DNA from: Limosilactobacillus panis | GTDB lineage: Bacteria; Bacillota; Bacilli; Lactobacillales; Lactobacillaceae | NCBI RefSeq assembly: GCF_019797825.1 | Contig: NZ_CP081855.1 | Coordinates: 992,001 to 1,056,000, forward strand | Length of the DNA: 64,000 nt | Reading direction: 5' to 3' | Shown: piece by piece, positions 48,083-56,831 of the stretch | How the letters are laid out: every line of letters begins with the position of its first letter | How positions within the stretch are numbered: position 1 is the first letter of the stretch | Program-made: the position numbers and the translations under genes | The notes under the pieces: model-generated | Told to the model about the DNA's origin: nothing | What the model saw: only the letters and a program-made list of their open reading frames with translations | The model's database searches: none

Positions 48083-49117
48083 GTGGTGAATGACTTTTTA
48101 TTACGCTTGTGTAGCTATCACCAGCCACGGCGGGTGCGGGTAATTGAAAATGTCTGCCAAAACCACCCCACAGTTGCCAACCTATTCTGGGCTAAGCAGT
48201 ACTCCCTTATCAATTGGCTGGGCTGCCGGCGGAATCTGGACCGTGTCGAGTTTAATGATGAACTCGCCGCATTGGAAAAGGCGGGGTTGATCAGTTTGCA
48301 TGATAACCAGGTCCAGTTAACGGCCGCCGGAGTGAGCTACCAGGAAGAAAATCCCATCTATGAGCCCCATTTTTTTGATTGGTTCTGGCTAGCCAACACA
48401 AGGCGGGTTGAACAGCGCTTCCTCCTGGGGATTCAGGTTGTTTCTGAACTTGCCTACCACAACTGGCGCTACGTCCCTTTGCACGTTCCCTATTCAGAAC
48501 AAGGGGCGGTGAAGGCCTGGTTTCATCGCTATGGTTCCGCACAGCTTGTCCACCAGGTTGCGCGTGAGCTTGACTTACTGGGAACGGCCTTTGAAGGAGA
48601 AGATGAGCAGTTGGTGACGGCTTTTTTTGCCAGCCTGGTAGGGCACGATGGCAGTGGGCAGACAATTGCCCAGGTTAGTCAACAGTTAAGTCTTAACATC
48701 GGTGAAACGATGATTATTAACCATGACGTCCTCCTCGGGATCAGTGCCTTTGCTAAAAATACCACAGGCCCAATTGCCCGGCTGCTCCAACCCTTACTCA
48801 CTTCTTCACCACTTTCGACTAGCTGTTGGCAGACAATTAATATGCTTAGGCGGGGAAGACCACTAGAGGAGATTGCCCGGCATCGTCACCTCAAGCTGGG
48901 GACAATTCGTGAACACATTCTTACCGCGGCTATCTTGGTGCCCCGAGCCTATCAGTGGGGAAAACTACTGCCGCCCCAAGACGAAGAGTATTTAAAGCAC
49001 AAGTATGAGGGACCCGTTGCCAGCTGGCAATTTGTTAGTTGGGGTAGTAACGAAAACCGTGACTTTTTCTACTTTCGTCTCTATCAAATCATCCAGGGGA
49101 GTGAAGAAAATGGATGA
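48083..49117 (+). CDS. YpbB-like helix-turn-helix protein upstream of recQ
   Basis: About 344 residues. I recognise only the C-terminal segment NMLRRGRPLEEIARHRHLKLGTIREHIL, a helix-turn-helix of the kind that ends RecQ in other bacteria and is found in the separate B. subtilis protein YpbB. The remainder is mixed helical with no clear domain. AAGGAGGG lies upstream of two adjacent GTGs (48083, 48086). It overlaps recQ by 8 nt, so it probably supplies the helicase with a missing C-terminal domain in trans. That role is inference. Confidence 0.8.
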   Translation: MVNDFLLRLCSYHQPRRVRVIENVCQNHPTVANLFWAKQYSLINWLGCRRNLDRVEFNDELAALEKAGLISLHDNQVQLTAAGVSYQEENPIYEPHFFDWFWLANTRRVEQRFLLGIQVVSELAYHNWRYVPLHVPYSEQGAVKAWFHRYGSAQLVHQVARELDLLGTAFEGEDEQLVTAFFASLVGHDGSGQTIAQVSQQLSLNIGETMIINHDVLLGISAFAKNTTGPIARLLQPLLTSSPLSTSCWQTINMLRRGRPLEEIARHRHLKLGTIREHILTAAILVPRAYQWGKLLPPQDEEYLKHKYEGPVASWQFVSWGSNENRDFFYFRLYQIIQGSEENG

Positions 49118-50552
49118 GCAGAAAATCTATCAGGAATTACGGCACCGCTTTGGCTTTGCTAAATTTCGCGATGGCCAACTAGCAACCATTAAAGCCATCA
49201 TGGCTGGACACAACACGTTGGCCGTCCTACCGACTGGTGGCGGGAAGTCCCTTTTATACCAGTTACCAGGCTACCTAATGGCCGGAACGGTATTGATTGT
49301 TTCACCATTAATCTCCTTAATGCAAGACCAGGTTGACCGTCTCCACCGCCGAGGTGAGAAGGGGGCAGTCATGTTGACCGGTCAAATTTATGGTGCTGAT
49401 CGTCAACGGTTACTTCAAAATTTAGCTAATTACAAATTTATCTTTGCATCGCCGGAGTTTTTGACAAATAAGGAAGTCGTTGCGGCGCTGCAACAGGTGC
49501 AGATTTCGCTATTGACCATCGATGAGGCCCATTGTATCTCACAGTGGGGGCCTGATTTCCGGCCGGAGTATTTGATGCTCAAACAACTCCGCCAATTTTT
49601 AAGGTACCCGGTTACCCTGATGCTAACGGCAACGGCAACGAAAGCTGTTCGCTGCGATATCATTAAAAAGGTCGGCCTGACAGATGATCAAGTAGTTGAG
49701 GTCCAGCGTTCCGTCAACCGGCCAAACATCTTTTTAGCCGTCGACCAGTGTCAGAATGGCGAGGAAAAAAGGGCCCAGTTACTAAAAATGATAAATCAGC
49801 TCGGCGGCGCGGGGATAATATATTTTAGTAGCCGACGCTTGGCAGACGAAATGACAAGGTGGCTGAACACGCAAACTAAAATAGAAGTGGCTACCTATCA
49901 CGCTGGAATGTCTTCGGCCGACCGTTTTCGTATCCAACAACAGTTCATGTCTGATCAGGTAAAGCTGATTTGTGCAACCAGTGCCTTTGGGATGGGCATT
50001 GATAAGGAAAATATCCGTTTTGTAATTCACTACCATATACCCGACAGCTTAGAGAACTATGTTCAAGAAATCGGTCGGGCGGGTCGTGATGGTAAGCAAA
50101 GTGTTGCTGTTATCCTATATACACCCGGCGACGAACAACTGCCACGGCAGTTACTAACTGTTGACCTCCCACCAGCCGACCTGATGCAGGCTGTTCAACG
50201 GGGGAAGGTAGACGAAAGGACATTAGGCCCTGACTACCGGCTATTTTCCTTCTACCTTAAGCATCATTTTACGCCTGACCAGGTTAAGCGGGCTTTTACC
50301 CGGCGGAAGAAGCGGCGCCTTGCTCAGCTTCAGATGATGACCAACTATGTTCAGTCTTCTGAATGCCGGCGCGACTTTATTCTCCGCTATTTTGATGAGC
50401 CAACCATTACCCAAAAAAGATGCTGTGACCACGAGCTAGCGGACTGGCTGGCAGCAGGGATATTACCGAAACAAATTTATGCTTCGCCCAAGTTGTCTTC
50501 ATTTGACTGGCATTCTCGTCTGGCTTCATTATTAAATCTTGTTAAAAATTAG
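49110..50552 (+). CDS. recQ: ATP-dependent DNA helicase RecQ (short form)
   Basis: 480 residues. A 3'-5' superfamily 2 helicase with motif 0 FGFAKFRDGQ, Walker A LPTGGGKSLLYQLPG, motif II DEAHCISQWGPDFRP, motif III LTATAT and motif VI QEIGRAGRDG. The zinc-binding region is reduced (SSECRRDFILRYF then KRCCDHE). There is no HRDC domain. I choose the ATG at 49110 with GGGGAGTG upstream; the frame from 49005 lies inside the preceding gene. Coupled to the YpbB-like gene. Confidence 0.94.
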   Translation: MDEQKIYQELRHRFGFAKFRDGQLATIKAIMAGHNTLAVLPTGGGKSLLYQLPGYLMAGTVLIVSPLISLMQDQVDRLHRRGEKGAVMLTGQIYGADRQRLLQNLANYKFIFASPEFLTNKEVVAALQQVQISLLTIDEAHCISQWGPDFRPEYLMLKQLRQFLRYPVTLMLTATATKAVRCDIIKKVGLTDDQVVEVQRSVNRPNIFLAVDQCQNGEEKRAQLLKMINQLGGAGIIYFSSRRLADEMTRWLNTQTKIEVATYHAGMSSADRFRIQQQFMSDQVKLICATSAFGMGIDKENIRFVIHYHIPDSLENYVQEIGRAGRDGKQSVAVILYTPGDEQLPRQLLTVDLPPADLMQAVQRGKVDERTLGPDYRLFSFYLKHHFTPDQVKRAFTRRKKRRLAQLQMMTNYVQSSECRRDFILRYFDEPTITQKRCCDHELADWLAAGILPKQIYASPKLSSFDWHSRLASLLNLVKN

Positions 50553-50565
50553 TTTTTTTGCTATC

Positions 50566-50595
50566 TAGACAATTAGTAATTCAGTGCGCTACAAT
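50566..50595 (+). promoter_or_regulatory. Promoter upstream of the LysM gene and cmk
   Basis: TAGACA (50566-50571), an 18-nt spacer, TACAAT (50590-50595). Confidence 0.55.
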
Positions 50596-50631
50596 CAGAA
50601 TGTCAACTTTGCGTAGGAAGGAGGAGTGAGA

Positions 50632-51211
50632 ATGAGTGACCATCGGCAGGAGAGCCGGCAGAAGAACGATGAACTTTGGGATAAGAAGTTCAATGATAAT
50701 GAAGACCGTGACAGTAGTGGCCACCTATCGCGGATGGAACGGCGGAAACAGGAATCGCACAGTTCAACGATTACCACCGTTTTGATTGTATTGATTATAC
50801 TATTGGCTGCTACCCCATTGATATACTGGCTTAACAACAAGCAGTCGTTTAACCACCCAGTACGAACAGAGCAAACCGCTAAATCAGCCGTGAGTAGTAA
50901 AAAAACCAACTCATCATTCTTCATCAACCTCGAGGATAAGTAAAAAAACGACGGATGATCGGCAGACAACGGTTAATAGCCTGTCTAGCGCCAGTCAAGA
51001 GTCACAGATGAGTTCAAGCGTTCAACAGTCTAGTTCTAGTAGCAACCAACGAACCCAGTATTCATATAATCGGTACACAACTGTTCAGCGCGGTGATAGT
51101 GTTTACCGGATTGCTGCACGAAATGGTATGTCGGCGCAGGAACTAGCTCGGTTGAACAACGTGTCCGTTAATACGCCGTTGCGACCGGGACAACAGATTA
51201 GGGTACGATAA
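50632..51211 (+). pseudogene. LysM-domain membrane protein gene, frameshifted at an A7 tract
   Basis: The first part, from the ATG at 50632 (AAGGAGGAG upstream), encodes a charged N-terminus, one membrane segment (about residues 47-67) and the start of an extracytoplasmic linker. It then stops at 50941-50943. A second open stretch in another frame gives a Ser/Gln-rich linker and a complete LysM domain (YTTVQRGDSVYRIAARNGM to LRPGQQIRVR) ending at 51211. Removing one A from the seven at 50899-50905 joins them into a 192-residue protein. A LysM protein between recQ and cmk is usual in Bacillales and lactobacilli (YpbE-like). It is either broken, or expressed by slippage on the A7 run, or a sequencing error. 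Confidence 0.8.
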
Positions 51212-51231
51212 CGAGGAGTGAATATAAGAAC

Positions 51232-51918
51232 ATGAAAAATGGAATTCAAGTTGCAATCGATGGCCCGGCTTCTGCGGGGAAGAGTACGGTTGCCAAGTTG
51301 GTTGCAAAGCGTTTTAATTACGTCTATTGTGATACCGGTGCAATGTACCGAGTTGTGACTCTTGCCGCCTTGCAGCAAGGCATTGCGATGGATGCGACTA
51401 CTAAGATCGCCAATTTAGCCAGTCGGATTAAGATTTCGTTTAAGCCGGGTGAACCGGAACAACGGGTATTTCTCAATGATAAAGAGGTCACCACGGCAAT
51501 TCGTCAGGGAAAAATTGATAATAATGTTTCCGCAGTTGCAGCGATTCCGGCAGTTCGGCGTGAAATGACGAACCAGCAGCGGCAGATTGCTCAGGCTGGG
51601 GGGATTGTGATGGATGGCCGTGATATTGGCTCAACCGTTTTACCGGATGCTCCCGTGAAGATTTTTATGGTTGCAACGGCCCATGAACGGGCCCGACGGC
51701 GTTATGTTGAAAATAAGGAGAAGGGAATTGCGACGGCTTCTTTAGAGGAGCTGCAGCACGAAATTGAGCTTCGTGACCAGAAGGACTCCTCACGAAAGGT
51801 TTCTCCCCTTGTTCAGGCCCCCGATGCAATCCGCTTGGATACGACGAAGTTAACGATTAACGAAGTCGTTGACAAAATTAGTGATATTATCAAAAAAACT
51901 CTTAACGAATTATCGTAA
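51232..51918 (+). CDS. cmk: Cytidylate kinase
   Basis: 228 residues. Phosphorylates CMP and dCMP to the diphosphates. The P-loop is IDGPASAGKSTVAKLVA. Other family blocks are YCDTGAMYRVVTLAAL, MDGRDIGSTVLPDAPVKIF and LRDQKDSSRKVSPL. GAGGAG lies some 12 nt before the ATG. rpsA follows 70 nt later, the standard Gram-positive order. Confidence 0.96.
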   Translation: MKNGIQVAIDGPASAGKSTVAKLVAKRFNYVYCDTGAMYRVVTLAALQQGIAMDATTKIANLASRIKISFKPGEPEQRVFLNDKEVTTAIRQGKIDNNVSAVAAIPAVRREMTNQQRQIAQAGGIVMDGRDIGSTVLPDAPVKIFMVATAHERARRRYVENKEKGIATASLEELQHEIELRDQKDSSRKVSPLVQAPDAIRLDTTKLTINEVVDKISDIIKKTLNELS

Positions 51919-51922
51919 ACAC

Positions 51923-51951
51923 TGGAAAAGCGGGAACTTTTCTAGTAGAAT
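51923..51951 (+). promoter_or_regulatory. Promoter of rpsA
   Basis: TGGAAA (51923-51928), a 17-nt spacer, TAGAAT (51946-51951). It sits between inverted AACACT and AGTGTT segments (51917-51957). Confidence 0.5.
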
Positions 51952-51990
51952 AGTGTTCAGAGTTGATTGTTGCAAGGAGGATTTTTTTTA

Positions 51991-53232
51991 ATGGCTGAAA
52001 ACAACGAAAACAAGAACGATATGTTAAAAGCGCTCGACAGCATTGAAACCGTTAAGGTGGGCGATGTTGTTAAGGGTGAAGTATTGGCAATCGATGACGA
52101 TCGTCAAGCTATCGTTGGTATTAAAGACGCAGGGGTTGAAGGTGTCGTCCCTGCTAAGGAATTATCAACCAAGCCAGTTGAAGACATCAATGATGCAGTT
52201 AAAGTAGGTGACGAATTAGACTTAGTTGTCATCTCCAAGATTGGTAACGATAAGGAAAATGGTAGTTACTTACTTTCTCACCGTCGTCTTGAAGCCCGTA
52301 AGGTATGGGATGACATCCAAAAGAAGTTCGACAATGGTGAAACCATCACTGCAAAAGTTACCCAAGCAGTTAAGGGTGGTTTAGTTGTTGATGCTGGAGT
52401 ACGTGGCTTCGTTCCTGCTTCAATGATCACTGATCACTACGTTGAAGATCTGAACCAATTCAAGGGCCAAGAACTTGAATTTAAGATTATTGAAATCGAA
52501 CCAAGTGAAAACCGCCTGATCTTATCTCACCGTGAAATCGTTAAGGCTGAACACGAAAAGGCTGCTCAAAAGATCTTTGCTGAATTACAACCTGGTGATG
52601 TTGTTGAAGGTAAGGTTGCCCGGATGACGAGCTTTGGTGCTTTTGTTGACCTCGGCGGCGTTGATGGCCTGGTTCACGTTTCGGAAATTTCTTACGAACA
52701 CGTTGACAAGCCTTCTGATGTATTGTCTGCTGGTCAAGATGTCAAGGTTAAGGTATTAAACGTTGACCCTGATCGTGAACGGATTTCCTTGTCCATCAAA
52801 CAAACTCTTCCTGGACCATGGGATGACATCGAAGAAAAGGCACCTGCTGGCTCTGTATTGACGGGTACTGTTAAGCGTCTGACGAGTTTCGGTGCTTTTG
52901 TTGAAGTTTTCCCAGGTGTTGAAGGTTTGGTTCACATTTCTCAAATCTCCCATAAGCACATCGCCACCCCAGCTGATGTACTGAAGCCAGGTCAAGAAGT
53001 TAAGGTTAAGGTACTGAATGTTGACCCTGAACGGCAACGTTTAGGCTTATCCATGAAGGCTCTGGAAGAACGTCCAAAGGGCGAGGAAAACGACAATGGC
53101 GAAAATTACCGTGGTCGTCGTCGTTCTCGTCGGAACAACAACCGGTCCGCAATGAACAACGTTCCTGAAGAAGAAAGTGGCTTCTCCATGGGTGACTTGA
53201 TTGGTGACCAATTGAAGAATTTACGTAAGTAA
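51991..53232 (+). CDS. rpsA: 30S ribosomal protein S1
   Basis: 413 residues with four S1 domains (beginning near residues 17, 104, 189 and 274). Repeats 3 and 4 are most alike (RMTSFGAFVDLGGVDGLVHV and RLTSFGAFVEVFPGVEGLVH). The basic RGRRRSRRNNNR stretch is near the C-terminus. This shorter S1 is typical of Firmicutes. I choose the ATG at 51991 with AAGGAGGA upstream; the frame from 51967 has no site. Preferred codons dominate. Confidence 0.95.
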   Translation: MAENNENKNDMLKALDSIETVKVGDVVKGEVLAIDDDRQAIVGIKDAGVEGVVPAKELSTKPVEDINDAVKVGDELDLVVISKIGNDKENGSYLLSHRRLEARKVWDDIQKKFDNGETITAKVTQAVKGGLVVDAGVRGFVPASMITDHYVEDLNQFKGQELEFKIIEIEPSENRLILSHREIVKAEHEKAAQKIFAELQPGDVVEGKVARMTSFGAFVDLGGVDGLVHVSEISYEHVDKPSDVLSAGQDVKVKVLNVDPDRERISLSIKQTLPGPWDDIEEKAPAGSVLTGTVKRLTSFGAFVEVFPGVEGLVHISQISHKHIATPADVLKPGQEVKVKVLNVDPERQRLGLSMKALEERPKGEENDNGENYRGRRRSRRNNNRSAMNNVPEEESGFSMGDLIGDQLKNLRK

Positions 53233-53257
53233 TTTCATACAATATTAAAATATTTTA

Positions 53258-53298
53258 AGGAGGAAGTGGCACTTTTGTGGTTACTTCCTTTTTATTCT
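53258..53298 (+). terminator. Intrinsic terminator of rpsA
   Basis: AGGAAGT (53261-53267) pairs with ACTTCCT (53283-53289), with inner CAC/GTG pairing, then TTTTTATT. der follows closely. Confidence 0.7.
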
Positions 53299-53317
53299 TT
53301 GAAGGAAGGTGAAATTA

Positions 53318-54631
53318 ATGTCTAATCCTGTAGTGGCGGTAGTTGGACGGCCCAACGTTGGTAAATCAACCCTTTTTAACCGGATCGCTGGTCAGCGGAT
53401 CTCCATAGTTGAGGATACTCCGGGGGTCACTCGTGACCGGATCTATGCTCATGGTGAATGGCTTGGCAAGCACTTTAATATGATTGATACCGGAGGAATC
53501 GAGTTATCTGACCAACCGCTGTTGACCCAAATTCGTCAGCAGGCCGAGATTGCTATTGATGAGGCTGATGTTATTATCTTTGTCGTGGATATCGAGAGCG
53601 GGGTTACGGATGCCGACGAACAAGTTGCTCGGATTCTTTACCGATCTGATAAACCGATAGTTTTGGCCGTAAACAAGGTTGATAACCCGGAGCGACGGAG
53701 CGACATTTATGACTTTTACTCGCTTGGCCTGGGGGAACCCTACCCGGTATCCAGTGTCCATGGTGTTGGCCTTGGGGACCTTTTGGATGCGGTAATTAGT
53801 AATTTCCCCGAGAATGCGGCAAATAATGCGGACAACAGCATTCGTTTCAGCTTGATTGGGCGGCCCAACGTTGGAAAGTCCTCAATGGTTAACGCCATCC
53901 TGGGTGAAAACCGGGTGATTGTGTCAAACGTTGCGGGGACTACCCGGGACGCCATCAATACTCGTTTCCAGTCTGCTGATGGCCAAGAATTTACCATGAT
54001 TGACACAGCTGGGATTCGTAAGAAGGGCAAAATTTACGAAAATACTGAGCGCTATGCTCTGATGCGGGCCATGCGGGCGATCGACGATAGTGATGTTGTC
54101 CTGGTGGTCTTAAACGCTGAAGAGGGAATCCGGGAAATTGACAAGCATATTGCGGGATACGCTCACGAAGCTGGTTGCGGGGTCATCATTGTTGTCAATA
54201 AGTGGGACACGATTGAGAATCGGGATCACCGGACGATGACCGACTTCACAAACCTGATTCGAAACGAATTCCAGTACCTGAGTTATGCACCCATTATCTT
54301 TGTTTCCGCAAAGACTAAGCAGCGCTTAAACAAACTTCCTGCGCTAATCAAGGAGGTTCACGCCCACCATGAGCGACGGATTAAGTCTTCGGTCCTTAAT
54401 AACGTGATTATGGACGCAATTGCGGCTAATCCAACACCAACGCAAAATGGTAAACGGCTACGGATCTTCTATGCTACCCAGGTGGCAACCGCACCGCCGA
54501 CCTTTGTTGTCTTTGTTAACGACCCAGAACTGATGCACTTCTCTTACGAGCGCTACCTTGAAAACCAGATTCGACAGGCTTTTGACTTTACGGGGACACC
54601 GCTCCACCTCATCAAGCGACAGCGGCAATAA
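53318..54631 (+). CDS. der: Ribosome-associated GTPase Der (EngA)
   Basis: 437 residues. A 50S assembly factor with two consecutive GTPase domains, G1 motifs [11 protein letters not shown] (about residue 10) and [11 protein letters not shown] (about residue 183), and a C-terminal KH-like domain ([19 protein letters not shown]). Each half also has DTGGIE or DTAGIR and NKVD or NKWD. I choose the ATG at 53318 with GGAAGG upstream. Normal length. Confidence 0.97.
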   Translation: MSNPVVAVVGRPNVGKSTLFNRIAGQRISIVEDTPGVTRDRIYAHGEWLGKHFNMIDTGGIELSDQPLLTQIRQQAEIAIDEADVIIFVVDIESGVTDADEQVARILYRSDKPIVLAVNKVDNPERRSDIYDFYSLGLGEPYPVSSVHGVGLGDLLDAVISNFPENAANNADNSIRFSLIGRPNVGKSSMVNAILGENRVIVSNVAGTTRDAINTRFQSADGQEFTMIDTAGIRKKGKIYENTERYALMRAMRAIDDSDVVLVVLNAEEGIREIDKHIAGYAHEAGCGVIIVVNKWDTIENRDHRTMTDFTNLIRNEFQYLSYAPIIFVSAKTKQRLNKLPALIKEVHAHHERRIKSSVLNNVIMDAIAANPTPTQNGKRLRIFYATQVATAPPTFVVFVNDPELMHFSYERYLENQIRQAFDFTGTPLHLIKRQRQ

Positions 54632-54717
54632 TAAAACCCCTAAAAAATCTTAAAATTGCCCTGGAAAGTTGGCAAAACCGCTTGCCAGTAGGGTTTCACT
54701 ATGCTAATCTTAACATT

Positions 54718-54807
54718 GAAATAATACGAACTCCTCGTAATTATTTCGTTAATTTTGGACCACTCAAAATTAACATTGTGAGTTAGTGTAATTAGCTTGC
54801 ACTAATT
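54718..54807 (+). promoter_or_regulatory. Hairpin-rich leader of hup
   Basis: Three consecutive stem-loops precede the hup Shine-Dalgarno: GAAATAATACGA with TCGTAATTATTTC (54718-54747), TTAATTTTG with CAAAATTAA (54749-54773), and TTAGTG with CACTAA (54783-54805), the last competing with AATTAG/CTAATT. A promoter is not clearly resolved. These may stabilise or regulate the very abundant hup mRNA. Confidence 0.5.
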
Positions 54808-54824
54808 GTGGGAGGTGAAAACAC

Positions 54825-55100
54825 ATGGCAAACAAAGCAGAATTAGTAAGCAACGTTGCTGCTGCTACTGGCTTGACCAAGAAGGATGCTACTGCTGCTG
54901 TAGACGCTGTCTTCAGTTCAATTCAAGCATCATTGGCCAAGGGGGAAAAGGTTCAACTGATTGGCTTCGGTAACTTTGAAGTTCGTCAACGTGCCGCACG
55001 GAAGGGCCGTAACCCGCAAACTGGACAAGAAATCCAAATTCCTGCAAGCAAGGTACCAGCATTCAAGCCTGGTAAAGCTTTAAAGGATGCTGTTAAGTAA
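54825..55100 (+). CDS. hup: DNA-binding protein HU
   Basis: A 91-residue nucleoid protein that binds and bends DNA as a dimer. It has the HU signature [21 protein letters not shown] at residues 46-66 in two adjoining parts and the C-terminal [27 protein letters not shown] lies upstream of the ATG. Strongly preferred codons. It is next to der and upstream of the TPR gene as in other lactobacilli, but here an insertion sequence has entered just after it. Confidence 0.97.
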   Translation: MANKAELVSNVAAATGLTKKDATAAVDAVFSSIQASLAKGEKVQLIGFGNFEVRQRAARKGRNPQTGQEIQIPASKVPAFKPGKALKDAVK

Positions 55101-55172
55101 TTAACAGATCAAGTGGGGGAGCATGCACAATCATGTTCCTAAATCCAAAGAGACTCTTAGTATGGCTATAAT

Positions 55173-55223
55173 GCCCTCTAAGTATACAGATGAAATAGAA
55201 AATTCATCTTATACTTGGAGGGC
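55173..55223 (+). promoter_or_regulatory. Hairpin at the IS left end covering the orfA ribosome binding site
   Basis: GCCCTC (55173-55178) pairs with GAGGGC (55218-55223), and AAGTATA-AGATGAA pairs with TTCATCTTATACTT inside it, giving over 20 bp. The GGAGGG (55217-55222) of orfA is in the 3' arm, so transcripts reading in from hup would hide it. Confidence 0.7.
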
Positions 55224-55230
55224 TTTTTCT

Positions 55231-55944
55231 ATGACTAGGAAAGCGAAATTTAGTGCAGAAGAGAAACTGGCGATATTAAACGAATTAAGTCATTCTAGTG
55301 CGAAAGAAGTTACTAGGAAACACTCAATTGGTAAAGGTACTATTTCGCGTTGGCGACTGCTTTATAAGTACCAAGGAATTGACGGATTACAATCCAGTCA
55401 TCACAATTGTAGCTACTCAAAGGACTTCAAACTGGATTTAGTCCGACGATACCAGGAATCAACAGATTCCCTTAAAGTATTCGCAATTAAAAATGGATTA
55501 AAGTCAGAAACACAACTATCAAATTGGATTATCCAGTATAATGAATCAAAACTAACGGCTTATACGCCAAGAAAGCGAGATTCAATTATGCCAGGACGGA
55601 AAACTACTTTTGAAGAACGATTATCGATAATTGAGGAACTGATTAAGCATGATATTAACTACAACTGGGCAGTAGATAAGTACCATGTTAGTTACCAACA
55701 AGTCTATGATTGGTATCAAAAATATCGTAAAAGTGGTAATGACCCGCAATCACTTCGTGATCGGCGGGGTAAAGCCAAGCCGAAGGAAGCATGGACAGAA
55801 GCTGATCAGTTAAAAGCTGAGAATCGATTATTAAAGGCTCAACTTCTTCGTAAAGAAATGGAGAGCGCCTACGCAAAAAAAGTGATGGAAATACGCAATC
55901 GGGAGGTGAACGATTTCTCAAACAACAAGCCATCAAAGAACTGA
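55231..55944 (+). CDS. IS3-family transposase OrfA
   Basis: 237 residues, a DNA-binding protein that recognises the IS ends. It contains helix-turn-helix units (FSAEEKLAILNELSHSSAKE and GKGTISRWRLLYK, then FKLDLVRRYQES and FEERLSIIEELIKH) and a C-terminal leucine-zipper-like helix (DQLKAENRLLKAQLLRKEME). The ATG at 55231 has GGAGGG 9 nt upstream. The frame open from 55123 reaches outside the IS and is rejected. Seven As at 55875-55881 near its end allow -1 frameshifting into the orfB frame. Confidence 0.9.
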   Translation: MTRKAKFSAEEKLAILNELSHSSAKEVTRKHSIGKGTISRWRLLYKYQGIDGLQSSHHNCSYSKDFKLDLVRRYQESTDSLKVFAIKNGLKSETQLSNWIIQYNESKLTAYTPRKRDSIMPGRKTTFEERLSIIEELIKHDINYNWAVDKYHVSYQQVYDWYQKYRKSGNDPQSLRDRRGKAKPKEAWTEADQLKAENRLLKAQLLRKEMESAYAKKVMEIRNREVNDFSNNKPSKN

Positions 55945-55973
55945 ATCAAGAACACGACTGGCCAATTACTGTC

Positions 55974-56831
55974 TTGTGTCAGATCGCTGGCATAACTAGA
56001 GATGCTTATTACAAGTGGCTTCATAGAAAGCCAAGTAACTATAAGATTGAACAGTCAGAGCTACTGGGGGCGATTCTAGAGCTAGAGGAAAAGCATAAGT
56101 GGACACTGGGCTACTTAGCGATGACAACACAACTAGCCTACGAAAATAAGCTAAGTTTCCAGGCAGGACTAAAACGAGTAACCAATTGTATGAGAAACCA
56201 TGGAATCAAAGCTAATGTCCGAAAGAAGAAACACAATCGTGTTAAGCGTCATGAAGAATACATCAATGATAATCTACTCAATGGACAATTTGATCGTCAG
56301 AGTAAAAACGAAGTTTGGGCAACCGATACTACAGAGGTCTTATACGGGATAAACCAGGTAAAGAAGGCTCGTGTGCATGTCGTATTGGACCTGTATGGAC
56401 GTTACGTTTTAAGCTACAATATCTCACCTACAGAAACCGCAGTGTCAGCAATTGAAGTATTTGAGCGTGCCTTCAAAGTGGAACCGGATGCCCGTCCAAT
56501 GATTCACACGGATCGTGGAGCAGCATATTGTTCAATGGCTTTCAATGACTATTTAGCCAATCAAAACTGTATTCACAGCATGTCACACCCGGGTCATCCT
56601 TGGGAAAACTCGCCGATGGAACGTTGGTGGAATGATTTTAAGCTCATTTGGTTAGCTAAACGGTCACGACCTAAAACATTGGCGGAATTTGAGCAATTGG
56701 TAAAGGAAGCTATTAAATATTTCAACACTCAACGAGCTTATACATCCAAAAACGGCTTGACCGCGGAAAATTCCGCGCTCAAGCCGCATAAACTATCTTT
56801 CTATTTGAACTGTATACTTGACAGGCACTAG
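55974..56831 (+). CDS. IS3-family transposase OrfB (DDE integrase domain)
   Basis: The catalytic part of the transposase. The DDE triad is visible: Asp in VWATDTTEVL, Asp in IHTDRGAAYCS and Glu in ENSPMERWWNDFK, with D-(35)-E-like spacing. The coordinates begin at the first possible TTG, which has no ribosome binding site. The same frame is open further upstream (ending KQQAIKELNQEHDWPITVL) and joins OrfA exactly after a -1 slip at 55875-55881, so the working product is an OrfAB fusion. The TAG stop lies at or just beyond the right end of the IS. Confidence 0.9.
   Translation: MCQIAGITRDAYYKWLHRKPSNYKIEQSELLGAILELEEKHKWTLGYLAMTTQLAYENKLSFQAGLKRVTNCMRNHGIKANVRKKKHNRVKRHEEYINDNLLNGQFDRQSKNEVWATDTTEVLYGINQVKKARVHVVLDLYGRYVLSYNISPTETAVSAIEVFERAFKVEPDARPMIHTDRGAAYCSMAFNDYLANQNCIHSMSHPGHPWENSPMERWWNDFKLIWLAKRSRPKTLAEFEQLVKEAIKYFNTQRAYTSKNGLTAENSALKPHKLSFYLNCILDRH

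Larger units (their letters stand above)
55172..56827 (+). mobile_element. IS3-family insertion sequence
   Basis: About 1.66 kb. Proposed ends are TGCCCTCTAAGTATACAG at 55172-55189 and its inverted partner CTGTATACTTGACAGGCA at 56810-56827, which match at 14 of 18 positions and give the TG...CA termini usual in this family. Weaker similarity extends outward (GGC at 55164 with GCC at 56833), so the true ends could be about 8 bp further out. No target-site duplication is visible. It carries orfA, a slippery A7 for -1 frameshifting, and orfB. A 55173-55223 hairpin masks the orfA ribosome binding site. Confidence 0.88.

Noticed and set aside
55123..55230. Longer start for the IS OrfA protein
   Set aside because: It would begin outside the IS in the hup 3' region and cross the IS end; the ATG at 55231 has the ribosome binding site.
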